From positions 36,409,345-36,473,344 of the forward strand of contig CM055068.1 in NCBI GenBank assembly GCA_029204045.2: a DNA stretch of 64,000 bases. The letters are read 5' to 3'. The notes beneath the pieces are model-generated. The model worked only from the letters and a program-made list of their open reading frames with translations. It had not been told where the DNA came from and made no database searches. A program made the translations under genes and the position numbers. Of this stretch, positions 47,627-58,920 are shown in pieces. Within the stretch, counting starts at the first letter, position 1. The number at the start of each line of letters is the position of its first letter. Origin of the DNA: Tillandsia leiboldiana. Taxonomy: Eukaryota > Streptophyta > Magnoliopsida > Poales > Bromeliaceae.

Positions 47627-48220
47627 CATGTCCAGTGCAGTTGAGACCATGAGTTATACCGGCAGACTTATTGGTATTGTGGTAGTTGGTATTTTGACCC
47701 AGTGCCTGTAATTGGTTGGCACAGTACCATATGATGTTTGACCGCGGAGAGAGAGGATTATGACCTTCTGCGAGGCAGACAAGAAGAGGCTTGCTGGTTG
47801 AGACAATTGGAGCACACCGGTTACAGCGATTGTGTGAGAGGTGCCTATGGCGGCACTGGGACTCAAGGATATTCCTTGCCCGTGAGATCCCGGGTGTGAG
47901 TCCACCTGAGCTGTTGTTGATGCCGCCAGTTAGGGAGATTGAGATTGCGAGGGATATGGTTTTGGGAACCACGCCAACCTCGTCAACACCTTATTAGATA
48001 TTATCTGTAGAGCTGGGAGAGTTGATGGCACAGGTGCAGGGATCTGATGGATCGAGGGTCTGTTTGACCTAGTGCCACACCGTTGGTACACGGTGGTGAT
48101 GCCACGTCGTTGATGCACGACGGTGAGGGTTCCTTGTGGTTTGAGCACAGGCAGGTCCGAATATTATTTAGGACCTTTTGATGGAGTTATACTCCGGTAG
48201 TTGTTTGTTTGTGATGCGTG
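47627..48220 (+). pseudogene. Gypsy-B decayed protease/RT linker
   Basis: A readable piece, PPVREIEIARDMVLGTTPTSSTPY (about 47925-47997), matches in order the linker between protease and RT of Gypsy-1 but is heavily altered. Other frames are full of stops. It ends with GCGTG (48216-48220), the left TSD of the copia element. Confidence 0.6.
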
Positions 48221-49615
48221 TGTAGGTTTTTAAAGGATCCACAAGGATCTAAATAGGTACTATCAAACAACTAGAGGGGGGGGTGAATAGGTGTAATACT
48301 TATAAAACCAAATCTCAGTGCAAAATAAAAACCAATGCGGAAAATAAAAATAGCACACCGAGATATACGTGGAAACTCCAATCCAGGAGAAAAACCACGG
48401 GACCAACACGCAATAACAATCCACTAAGAATAGAAGAATAACAAGGTGATTACCGACTCCACGGACTCAAACCCCTCCTTCAGCTTCTTCGGACCTTGCG
48501 CTGACCGGTTGGATATCCACGCAATAACAATCCCTAAGAAAAGAAGAATAACAAGGTGATTACCGTCTCCACGGATTTAACCCCTCCTTCAATTTCTTGG
48601 ACCTCGCGCTCCACCGTTTGCACGCCTACTGCACACGTTCGAATCCACGAACGCCACTCGAATCCACGAGCACACGTTTCGAATCCACGAAACGCCTTTA
48701 GCACACCGAATCCACGATGCCACGTCGAATCCACGACGCAAACTCAGTCGATAAGAATATTGACTTCGATGGTGATCCTTTGCTTAGATTCTCATTGAGG
48801 AACCGTAGAAGAAATCTCTAAGCAAAGATTAGATCAATTCGACAAAAGATATGTTCTTGAAAGAACCATCGAATTGACCTAAAAGAGGCTATAAAGAAGA
48901 ACGATGAAAACCTAGCCTCTAGGGTTGCTCACAAGTGTTTTAGAAAATGATCGGTAGAGAACCCACGTTTTTGAGAAACCCTAAATGTCTATTTATAGTT
49001 TAGAAACCTTTGGAAAGAGATAAGAATCAAAAACATACCTTATCTGGAAATTTTCAGGACGGCGATCCGGATCGGATTTACTGCGATCCGGATCGTCGTA
49101 ACGAGATTGACGATTCCAGAAAACCAAGGGTTCGGGATCCGGATTGCAAGGTCCGATCCGGATCGTTCATGCAATTCAGCAAAGTCCCATGTTCGGGATC
49201 CGGATCGGAATGGCCTAGGATCCGAATTGAAATTGCCAATGAACAAGTACCCTTCGGGATCCGGATTGCATCATCTGATCCGGATCCTGAACATGCCCCA
49301 TGTCCAGTTTTTGATTTTTATGCAATTTAAAATTCTTCCAAGTGTTTCTACACTATAAGAAAGTATTCGGATCACCACAATTATTTAGTTAAACATACCT
49401 GATCCTCTTGAATACTTTCTTCTTGAGATTGATGTAACTGATCCACAATTCTTCAACTTCAATCTTCAAGACTCAAGACACTGAGTGTCAACTTGAGCTT
49501 TTGTTGAATCTTCTCTAGGTCTTTGATTGCTGATTGACAATTTGATCCCTTTAAGACTCCGACTCAACTCACTGACTTGACTCACGAAATATGCCAACAC
49601 CAAAATGCCGTAACA
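48221..49615 (-). mobile_element. Copia 3' LTR (full length, 1,395 bp)
   Basis: TG...CA ends (minus strand TGTTACGGCATTTTGG to CCTACA). It contains GGATCCGGAT-type repeats (about 49060-49280) and TCGAATCCACGAA repeats (48650-48740). About 870 bp of its middle are absent from the other LTR. Confidence 0.9.
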
Positions 49616-49630
49616 ATCTCCCCCTTTGGC
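49616..49630 (-). other. Copia polypurine tract
   Basis: Minus strand reads GCCAAAGGGGGAGAT directly before the 3' LTR, the expected primer for plus-strand DNA synthesis. Confidence 0.85.
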
Positions 49631-51229
49631 AATTTCGTGACAAAACCCAAAAATACATAAAAGCTCAAAACACTCATCTTAAACCAAAGAATCGAAACTC
49701 AATGTCATCACCAAAACATTGATGTTCTTTGCGTGAAAGATCCAATAAATACAAAATTACATTTGAACCAAACAGTCCTAGAACATACTCTATGACTTAG
49801 GACTTGGAGTCTTAAAGTGATGTAATTCCTGCAAAACAAAACTCCAAACAAAATCAAACGTTAGTCGTTAGAAATTAGAATCCTACATTTGATCCGTCTT
49901 CCTTTTGGTTCTTTTGTTTTTTCTTTGTCTCCCCCTATCTTGAGCATCTCTAACATGTTCTCCATGTTCTCCCCCTTTGTGATACGATCATCATTTTCCG
50001 TTCTCCCCCATTTTTCCATTTTCGTTTGTACTCTCTTGATGATCTCATCTCCGATCATTTCTCTTCTCCCCATTTTTGTCACAAATTGTCAAACAGTGAA
50101 CATACTAGACAAAAGGAAATCACTAACAACATTAGTTCATAGAGAAAGAGAGATAAAAGCTCAGTTCTGGTATATAACAAAAATGCAGATTGCGTACCTG
50201 TACCAGAAAGCAAAAATCAAATAATTTCTTGAAACAAATCCAGATTTTGGAATCTTTTCAAATACCGATTTGTATTCCATCAAGAAATCAATTTAAGTGC
50301 TTTTAAACAGTGAATTCACACAGTTGTCATTCAATCCAATTAATTTCACAAAATTAAAAAGATTTACTCCAAAATCATGAAAAATAAAGGTAAAACATTA
50401 TAAACCGTTTTTCATGTTATATTCATCAAACACAAGTCATCAAAAATAATCTTGAGATCCAAACTCTATCAAGATGTAACGGATTTACAAAGATGACTTA
50501 CGGAGATTTCCAAATGACATCAATCTTGAATTTTACCCTTTCAAAATTTGAGATAAGTACTAAAATACCTAAGGGTGGCTCTTTGAGCATCTTTCAACTA
50601 TCCCACCTTATACCAACCAGGAGATTGTTCAAAATAAGAGCTTTAAATTTAAATCTCCGAATGCTTCAACTAAACAAAATTTCATAGATAATTTTCAAGC
50701 ATCCATAACATGTGGTAGCTTCACACACAGACCGGACGACCGGGGTGGCAGCTCTTTCCAACATGTGGTGGTAGTTTTCACACTCCTTTCGGATGTAACT
50801 CTTTCCACATCTTTTGCAAATTATTTCAATACCCTTGTAAGAATGCAATCTCTTACGTGAAAGAATTAAATCCCAAATTTTAGCCTATCGGTTGTCTCAC
50901 GTTTATCACAATGAATTCACACAACCGAGATAGATTAAGCATCTAAAGATCACACATGATTTCTAAAATTTGATGCTTATAATATCAAAAACTCCTATAA
51001 TGAAGTATCTTCAAGATTATGATTATGGAGTAAAGTTGATAATCCAAATAAAATTAATTTGGAGTGAATAAACGTGAAGCCCTTTTTATTCAATGCACTT
51101 GTTCAGTAAAAACCCTTTTGTTCAAAAACAAAGTATAAAAACGAAGAGCATTGAAAAACATGTAATGCAAAGATTAAGAAAAATATAAGGAGAAAACCAA
51201 TCAAAGCATTACATACAGTCATAAGCTAT
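49631..51229 (-). other. Copia non-coding internal region where pol would be
   Basis: AT-rich, without a long ORF or any recognisable pol motif. At 49929-50075 four extra GGGGAG-type purine runs (minus strand) resemble the polypurine tract and its flanks. Confidence 0.75.
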
Positions 51230-53191
51230 TTAGAACTTAAGACAAGGAAAGATATCACCTTTCCGAATCCAAAATCGCTGGATTTTGGGTTGTCTTGATT
51301 CGTTGTGGCCGGGGGTTGTCCGCTTTGACTGTTGGTCCACCTTAGGTCTTTGCCTCGTAGTGATCCACTTGTATGATTGATATTGTGGCTCGGACCTTTG
51401 GTGGGTTGAGTGAACTCCTTTGATTTGATGTGTCTTTTGATTCCGTTGAGTTCGCTCCGTAGATGAAGTTGCCGAAGGACTCTTCTTTCTCTTTTTCGGG
51501 CAATTCTTCACCAAATGTCCTTCAAGTCCACATAAGTGACACGTTCTTCCTTTCAATTTGAATGTGGAACTTGAAGCATGCACAGTTTGATCCTTTTTAA
51601 ATCCCAAACCAACCTTGCTTGATTGACCTAATCCGGACATACAATCAAGTTTCTTGGAACCAGTTGAAAGCCTTTGTATGTCGGATTTAAGTTCATGAAC
51701 TTGCTTGGTCAAAGCTTGGTTGGTGACATGAATCTCCTCAAACTGTTTTTCTAGAAAATCAATCTTGTCCGTATATGATTTAGCGTTTGTCTCCGATTGG
51801 TTTAGCTTTTCTTGGAGGATTTTATTGTTATTCAATAAACGTCCTTGTTCCTCCTCGAGATCATGAAGTTTTATCTTTAAAGCATGATTCTCGTCTTGAT
51901 TCTCAAGTCGTTGCTTCCTCAACTTCTTGATATGCTTGGCCATCTTCTTAGATTCCGCAAGAAGTTGTTGATATGCCTCAACGAGTTCTTCCTCGTCTGA
52001 CTCCCCCTCACTTGATGACTCTCCGCCGGTTGTTGATGTTTCATACAAAATCAAAGGAGTAGAGTCAGTGACTAATGATGATAAACAATTATTAGAAGAG
52101 GGAAAATGAGAGGCATGAGAAGCAACGATTTTTTCCTCTTTACTTGAGGTCGATTCATTAGAAGTAGAATCGTCCCAAGTTTTCGCTTGCAAAGCCTTCT
52201 TTTTATATGATTTCGGAGAAGGACAATTCGTTGAAAAATGGCCGTAGCCTTTGCATCGATAGCATTGGATTTCCCCTTCGAAATCATCTTTTTCTTTTTC
52301 TTTAGAAGGTTTTGCAAAGCTTTTGAGGTTAGAGGATTTAGAACCCGATGATCCTTTAGAAGGTTTCGTGGATGAAGATCCATCGGTTCGATTCTTCCAA
52401 AATTTCCGACGAAATTTCTTTACGATCCGCGCCAATTGTTCTTCAAAATCGGCAAAAGAGATTTCATCGTCGGAACTTGATTCGCTATCTTCTTCCTTTG
52501 TTGATTTGAATGCAATACCTGTAAGCTTAGAAGAAGACTTGGAAGAAACTTGATTAGTAGGAAAAGTCATTTCATAAGTTTGCAAAGCACCTACCAATTC
52601 CTCTACACTCATCTCATCCGGATGACTAACGGTTTCAATGGCGGTAACCTTTGCCCTAAACCGTTCCGGAAGAGTCCGAAGTATCTTTCTTACAATTTTC
52701 GACTCCGGGATCTTTTCTCCTAAATTAGCACATGTATTTATTACATCTTGAAGTCTAGTGTAATAATCTGTAAACAATTCATGCTCTTCCATATGAATAG
52801 AGTCAAATTGACTTGTAAGCATCTGGAGCTTTTGAATTTTTACAAGATTAGTACCCTCATGTGTAATTTTGAGAATATCCCAAATTTCCTTCGCGGTTTC
52901 ACACGCGGAAATTCGTGTGAACTCAGTCGAGGAAAGAGAATTAAATAAAGCGTTCATACCTTTCCCATTGTAAGAAGATCTTTCAAATTCCTCTTTGGAC
53001 CATCTAGAGTGAGGTTTTGGGGTAGTAGAATTTCCTACTTCCTCAACAGGATGCACCCAACCGTATTCCACGGATTGCCATACCCGCTCATCAATTGCGA
53101 TGAGAAAAGCTCTCATCCGCACTTTCCAATAAGCATAATTAGTCCCATCAAAAAGAGGAGGTCTATAAATATTATCACTTTCACCCAACAT
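51230..53191 (-). CDS. Copia gag polyprotein (UBN2-type), 653 aa
   Basis: Structural protein of the retrotransposon particle. The first ATG after the PBS is at 53191; the open frame also runs back through the PBS and LTR, but without an ATG. Order: gag N-terminus with PPLFDGTNYAYWKVRMRAFL, a capsid region with ALFNSLSSTEFTRI and LRTLPERFRAKVTAIE, an acidic Ser-rich patch, a CCHC knuckle CYRCKGYGHFSTNC at ~310-323, a long coiled coil (~403-511, heptads with EEQGRLLNNNKILQEKL), a second CCHC knuckle CHLCGLEGHLVKNC at ~551-564, and a basic tail. The size and the second knuckle after a coiled coil recall SIRE/Maximus-type gag. The frame is uninterrupted, in contrast to every other element gene here. 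There is no pol downstream. Confidence 0.92.
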   Translation of the reverse strand: MLGESDNIYRPPLFDGTNYAYWKVRMRAFLIAIDERVWQSVEYGWVHPVEEVGNSTTPKPHSRWSKEEFERSSYNGKGMNALFNSLSSTEFTRISACETAKEIWDILKITHEGTNLVKIQKLQMLTSQFDSIHMEEHELFTDYYTRLQDVINTCANLGEKIPESKIVRKILRTLPERFRAKVTAIETVSHPDEMSVEELVGALQTYEMTFPTNQVSSKSSSKLTGIAFKSTKEEDSESSSDDEISFADFEEQLARIVKKFRRKFWKNRTDGSSSTKPSKGSSGSKSSNLKSFAKPSKEKEKDDFEGEIQCYRCKGYGHFSTNCPSPKSYKKKALQAKTWDDSTSNESTSSKEEKIVASHASHFPSSNNCLSSLVTDSTPLILYETSTTGGESSSEGESDEEELVEAYQQLLAESKKMAKHIKKLRKQRLENQDENHALKIKLHDLEEEQGRLLNNNKILQEKLNQSETNAKSYTDKIDFLEKQFEEIHVTNQALTKQVHELKSDIQRLSTGSKKLDCMSGLGQSSKVGLGFKKDQTVHASSSTFKLKGRTCHLCGLEGHLVKNCPKKRKKSPSATSSTERTQRNQKTHQIKGVHSTHQRSEPQYQSYKWITTRQRPKVDQQSKRTTPGHNESRQPKIQRFWIRKGDIFPCLKF

Positions 53192-53210
53192 GATAGATAA
53201 ACCTAAAACC

Positions 53211-53224
53211 CTGCTCTGATACCA
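53211..53224 (-). other. Copia primer-binding site
   Basis: Minus strand TGGTATCAGAGCAG, two bases after the 5' LTR end, complementary to initiator tRNA-Met. Confidence 0.9.
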
Positions 53225-53226
53225 CT

Positions 53227-53752
53227 TGTAAGTTTTTAAAGGATCCACAAGGATCTAAATAGGTACTATCAAACAACTAGAGGGGGGGGGGGTGAATAGG
53301 TGTAATACTTATAAAACCAAATCTCAGTGCAAAATAAAAACCAATGCGGAAAATAAAAACAGCACACCGAGATATACGTGGAAACTCCAATCCAGGAGAA
53401 AAACCACGGGACCAACACGCAATAACAATCCACTAAGAATAGAAGAATAACAAGGTGATTACCGACTCCACGGACTCAAACCCCTCCTTCAGCTTCTTCG
53501 GACCTTGCGCTGACCGGTTGGATATCCACGCAATAACAATCCCTAAGAAAAGAAGAATAACAAGGTGATTACCATCTCCACGGATTTAACCCCTCCTTCA
53601 ATTTCTTGGACCTCGCGCTCCACCGTTTGCACCGCTTTTGTTGAATCTTCTCTAGGTCTTTGATTGCTGATTGACAATTTGATCCCTTTAAGACTCCGAC
53701 TCAACTCACTGACTTGACTCACGAAATATGCCAACACCAAAATGCCGTAACA
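53227..53752 (-). mobile_element. Copia 5' LTR, internally deleted (526 bp)
   Basis: Matches both ends of the 3' LTR. A junction near 53630 (CCGTTTGCACCG / CTTTTGTTGAATC) replaces about 870 bp present at roughly 48622-49497. Confidence 0.9.
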
Positions 53753-54713
53753 GCGTGTACCTGTTTGGAATCATACAATTGAGTATTTCGCCAAGATGGT
53801 GTTCAGGACACGGTAAGGGCATTATGAGTATAGTGAGGCCAGATGGAATGACTAATGCCCTATCGCCTTTAAGATTGAGGAATTTTGGTTCCAGCTGGAC
53901 TTGAACGGATTGATAACGGTATTCTCTAGGGATATTTTGATTTTTACCCCCCTCCCTGTGTGATTTAGAGCTTGTGGAGCGCTTGTAGATGGTGTGACAA
54001 GGTCTGTGAGGAAAAAGCTATATGCCAAGTTGTTGTGGTACAAGTTTTAGCTTCGAGAGCATATCTTCTTGGATTGCATATTCTAGCCATAGGGGCGGTT
54101 GTAGAAACCCGGCCAAAATGGATGCTATTCGAGATTGGCTGAGATCAACATTTATTGTTGAGGTGAGGAGCTTCTTGGACTTGGCAGTGCCAGGAGAGCA
54201 TGGCGAATGGATGATGAGACTGATACTAGCGCCGATTGTAGCTTCGCCAGTGATGGGAGATGGATTGTGAGTTATAGTGATGCCTCCTATAGTGGCTGTG
54301 GAGTTACCGTTGGGTTATTGTTGAGCATTTTGTATCACCCCAACAAAGCCACTGAAGTGGCGGATATCTTGAGCGGGAGAGCTGTCTGGAGTTGAGTTTG
54401 ATGATTCCATAGCTGGCGCTGTGTAGAATTATTGTGGTGAACAGGGCTTGAGGTTGTGTTCCTGGGGGTCCGTTTTGTTGGTAGACCGCAGCTGAGCAGT
54501 CCACTTGGATAGTCAGGATTCGGGAGTGATCGAGTAAGGACCCCACCTTTGAGGGCTCATTTTCTTATTGGATGATCATGGAGATGTGTTTTCGGTCACC
54601 CTGGTTGGGTTGACACTTGAGTGTGGTGTTGGTGCTTGTTGCACTGGTTATTCTTCCCTTTTCCCCCCAGCTTTGGTTGGAGTCCCTGAGGTCTTTCTAC
54701 GTCTCAGCTCAAG
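53753..54713 (+). pseudogene. Gypsy-B decayed RT and RNase H
   Basis: After the right TSD of the copia element, fragments recall an RT block (KMVFRTR, stop, GHYEY), the RT-RNase H connection (NPAKMDAIRDWLRSTFIVEVRSFLDLA, about 54109-54189), and an RNase H-like YSDASYSGCG at about 54270. Frames are broken repeatedly. It ends with TCAAG, the left TSD of solo LTR B2. Confidence 0.72.
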
Positions 54714-57700
54714 TGTCACGCCCCGGCGTCGAAACTGCGACCCAGGCTCGCCAACAGATCCGCCGCCCATACGGGAAGCCCCGTATAGACGAAGCGACTA
54801 ACCTGCAAAAGATCAACTAAACTATACAGATATCAGAGCTGAAAGTAAACAGCTGAAAAAGAAAATATATACAACTCAAATCCTCCCCAAAAACATAAGT
54901 CTCTCAAGCAGTAAAATAAAAATACAACTCTATACCTCACTACAAAGGTCTCTCAACATGAACTCTCAAAAGTAAGGGGGTACATCTACTCTCTGGACGA
55001 TGACTGGTAGGGATCTATCTCGCGACTCCCTTATCTCGATCAACCGGATCAACAACTGGAGCCGCAGGAACAGGAGTAGAAGTCCCTGGGGAAAAAGACA
55101 CCACGACGGGTGTGAGAACTACATCCCACAGTAGTCCTCAGTGGGTGCCGCCAACAAGCCCAACGGCCTGCCCACTAAGTCTACTAGAGGCATAAAGTAA
55201 CAATATAATACTGAAATGAAAGGGTTGAAAAAGTAACTCTAAAGCTACTATGCCTCTATCTAGATGCTCAAAAAGTGGAACAGATGGAAACATGATGCAT
55301 CTACTAACTCCCAAAGTACAGTCACCCAATCTACACTGACTGCCGCATAGGGTCCAGTCAAACCTGCGCCCACTTACTGCCTCACATCCTCAACAGAACG
55401 GGTCTACCGTAGGGTGTCCGTGACTGCTAAAACTGGCCCAGCCAGACGGACTGCGTCGACAAGTCGCGATAGTAAGTAACAGGCCCAACTCCGGAGTGGC
55501 ACTCGAGGGGCGCGACCCCACCGAGGAAAGTATCCGCGCATCACTGTCGAGCTCAATATGGCTCATGCAGGCTATAGTCCAAACCATGATCAACAAGATC
55601 GACTAACAACACCAACGCTCACTCACAGGCTGGAAAGCCACACAGCCGGGACCACCGTCCACCAGACGGCTCCCACAACAGAACACTAAACTCACAGGAA
55701 AGACCGACACCATAAGGGTTCGGAAACCCGATAGGCCGGTGCTTAGAACCCTATCAAACAAGAACAGACTCTAGGCTCCGCCTATCGAAGTTCCCGACCC
55801 CCTTATAGTTCGGGAACACAACAAACTCGGTACAACACGCAGAAGACACCAAGCAGGGCCCGAAAGTTCCGGGAGACCTACACCTACAACCCTATCAAAC
55901 AAGAACAGGTTCCAGGCTCGGCCCCCGTGGCTTTCGTCCTGACAAAGGAACGACCCCTAGAACCCAGACCACTCGAATCCTTTCGAGTGAGGAAATTTAC
56001 AGGAAAAAGGTGGCATTTGTTACTGAAACCCATTTTCACTCAACCTACGCAGGGTGAGGACTAAAAGTAGTTCCCTTTTTGAAAAAACTATCTTGATTTG
56101 AGAAGAAACCCATTTTAATGATTTTTAGTTCTTTTAGGAAAAACAGTTAGAAAATAAGTATTTATACCCAAACCCCGAAGGACTGATGCCTTTGTCCAAT
56201 CAAACAAGAACAGACTCTAGCGGCCCTTCGATGCTTGGAAGAAAACATTGGTTGACTAAAATCATGTGTATGTCGAAAAGGGTTCTGGGTTCTAGGTCCT
56301 GCTAACACTGGTACACTACTGCCACTAACACAGTGGCGATAAACCCAACAGGGGAACAAGACCTCCCGGGATCACCGTTTACCCCAAACGGTTCCCGGCA
56401 CAGACAAGCGATCAACTACATTTACCAGACTCCACTCTGCTCCCAAGCACGAGTGCAAATGCATCCCACACTAAAAGGAAGTCCCGACCGCTCGGCCCAC
56501 TACCCGGGCGAGGATAACACTAAGTCCAGGAATGAAACACAATGTGTTGATGTCTAAACATAAATAACCCTAGCCCAAGTGAGGGTTTTCTACTGGTCTG
56601 GTTACGCATGCAACATATGGCGGGGGTGCTAGGTCAAGTTCCAGTAACTGTAATTTTAACAGATGGTAGGAAGCAAAAGATCGCATGATCATCGAATAAC
56701 TCTAGAATTATCAGTTATCACATTCTAGCCTGCTGTACAAGAAATCACTATCATGCATAGTCCTACAATAGCAGATTTAATGCACAGTCCATCAATCTTG
56801 GAGACAGGGCCACCCACCTGAAGAGCTGAACTGTCAAAAGTTCCACAGCTGAAAATACCCAGAAACCCAAATCACCAACTCCAACGGGTCCAGCAATACC
56901 CGCAAACACTCCTGGGTACAACACAAGGTTCACAATTACACTTTAATCCCAAAAATTAACCAAGTACACACGATCTGAAAATCAGTCCCAAAGATGCAAT
57001 TATTTCACCTGCTAAAAGTGCCCTGAAAATTTCAATAAAAATATCACTACGATCGCCGCGTCGAGACCTTCGAAACGGGTACCTGCACGTCCAATTTCGA
57101 GCCCCGTAGGCCGAGTTACAAATTCCACAGCTCAGGGCGCGCAAAACTTCACAATCACACAACTGTAATACTCTGCACAGTAAAAGGGGAAACAGTATAC
57201 CTTCGGGCAAGCCTCAGAAAAATCCCGAAAAAAAACGAGGATAATCTTCGCGACGAGTAGATGCAAAAAGTATATAGGCTCATCTCGATCCGACGCTCGA
57301 GTGCGGAGATAAAATTCCGGCAAGGGGCTGCTGTCCAAAAACTCCACCAACAAAACAGTGGCTTAGGAATGTCACGAAAACTGTGCCACAAACTCAGAAT
57401 CAAGCATGGCGATCAAAACGGAAATCGGGTACGTACCTCTCGTGAATGCGATGCTGCAAAAATCGTCCAAAAATACTATCAGAGTAGCTCTGTGGACCTC
57501 TCAGACCGAAATGCGACGATAACGGGCCTCCGATGAAATATCGTTGCTCTGTGCTACGATGCCGAAGTCGTCGATGCCGCGGCTTCCAAAAATTTCGGAC
57601 CTCCGCCAAAAGATGCGAAACACGAGGAGCTTCAACTTTGCTGAAGGGTCCAAGGGCAGGGGAGCTCGGGAAGTGCCTCACACAAGAGGTGAAAGAGGGA

Positions 57701-58625
57701 ATAAATAGGCCCAACCTGAGAAAAATCCAGAATTTGGACTTTGGGGCCCAAAATCGGGCGCCCGGGGCATCCGGGCTGCTACAGTGTTGGGCCCGGCCCA
57801 ACACTGTGCGCGCCCGGATTGCTTCGGAGCCGCCACGTGTCCCTGCGGCATCCCGCGCGCCCGGCGCACGCGCGCCCGCGAATCGCGGAGGGACGCGTGG
57901 CCCGACAGCTTGGCGTGGGGCGGCTGTACCCGGCCAATCGTGGGGCACCACGTGGCGCCCCCGCTGTCGCCCCGACGTCGCCCCCATGACGCCCTGCCGG
58001 TACGGGCACCTGCCCCGCCACTGCGTGAATCGCGCGCACAAGGACCCGCCAACCACGAGCCGCCACGTGGCCACCCCTCGGTCCACCGTACACCCGCGCC
58101 AATCCGTGGACCGCGCCTCAAGAGCCTGCCACTCACGAGGTGCCACGTGTCCTGCCCCAAGGTGCACGCCGGCCCCGTGGACCGCGTGCCTGCCCGGGCC
58201 CGCGCGCCTGCCGTCGGCCGCTCCGCTGCCTGCCCAAGCCCGCGCCGCCGCCCGCCATGCCAAAACAGTACCCACAGCCTCGAAATTCATGCCGGGTCAT
58301 CCGGCCTCCGAAAAATACAAGTAAATAGCCTATTTCGATCGTTTTCGCACGCTGAATCTAAATCCGCTGTCCGTTTAGCCCAATTGCACTTCTAAAATTT
58401 GTCGAAAATTCCCGAAAAAGTGAACTTGATCCATTTTTCGTGCCGGGTCAATTCCTTGGTTCCAATACGCGCGCAAAAACCTCAATCACCCAATATCGGC
58501 CTCCTGCTAAGCAATCTTGCTCCCAAGCACCAGGAATCCATTTCTGTTGCCCGACAAGCGCACAAACACTCCCAGAAACAACTAATCCATCAATAAACCC
58601 AAAAGTGGGGATTCGGGTCCTCACA
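54714..58625 (-). mobile_element. Solo LTR B2 (Gypsy, minus orientation)
   Basis: 3,912 bp, TGTCACGCCCCGG to GATTCGGGTCCTCACA on the plus strand, with perfect TCAAG duplications (54709-54713, 58626-58630). It is homologous to solo LTR B1 and, in reverse, to the Gypsy-B LTR. CACGTG-type motifs recur around 57832-58150. ORFs there conflict and follow GC content. Confidence 0.9.
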
Positions 58626-58920
58626 TCAAGAGTGTCATGTTTTTGGATCCCTCGCCCATGATTTACTCGCTCTCTTTGAGATCCACGAGTGTTTGGAGTA
58701 CGAGGGACGCCCGTTGCGAATTCTGGCTCGTGAGATGAAAGAACTGCGCAATTGGGCCATACCGTACTGATTGTTGTTGCTGCTATTGAGGAGTAATCAC
58801 GGGGAATGACAGGTGACTTGGGTGCTGGAGACGGCGGTGTTGAGTACCTACCCTTGGTTTCTGAGACTCCTTTGAGTTGTGTTAGTTTTGAGGATGAAAC
58901 TTTCTTTTACTGGGGGAGGA
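58626..58920 (+). pseudogene. Gypsy-B integrase tail and polypurine tract
   Basis: YEGRPLRILAREMKELRN (about 58700-58750) is the start of the chromodomain-like tail seen in Gypsy-1 and element A; stops follow. ACTGGGGGAGGA (58909-58920) is a good polypurine tract abutting the 3' LTR. Everything between RNase H and this tail is absent. Confidence 0.78.

Larger units (their letters stand above)
48221..53752 (-). mobile_element. Gag-only Ty1-copia retrotransposon (non-autonomous)
   Basis: Complete element in minus orientation: 5' LTR 53227-53752, PBS 53211-53224, gag 51230-53191, polypurine tract 49616-49630, 3' LTR 48221-49615, and perfect GCGTG duplications at 48216-48220 and 53753-53757. The 3.6 kb internal region has no protease, integrase or RT. 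The shared parts of the LTRs are nearly identical, so the insertion is recent. Mobilisation must have used enzymes in trans. Confidence 0.92.

Noticed and set aside
53192..53248. Gag start upstream of the PBS
   Set aside because: The open frame runs through PBS and LTR without an ATG; the first ATG after the PBS is at 53191.
57400..58395. ORFs of 203-296 codons around 57.4-58.4 kb
   Set aside because: Inside solo LTR B2, on both strands and with GC-driven composition. No conserved motif.
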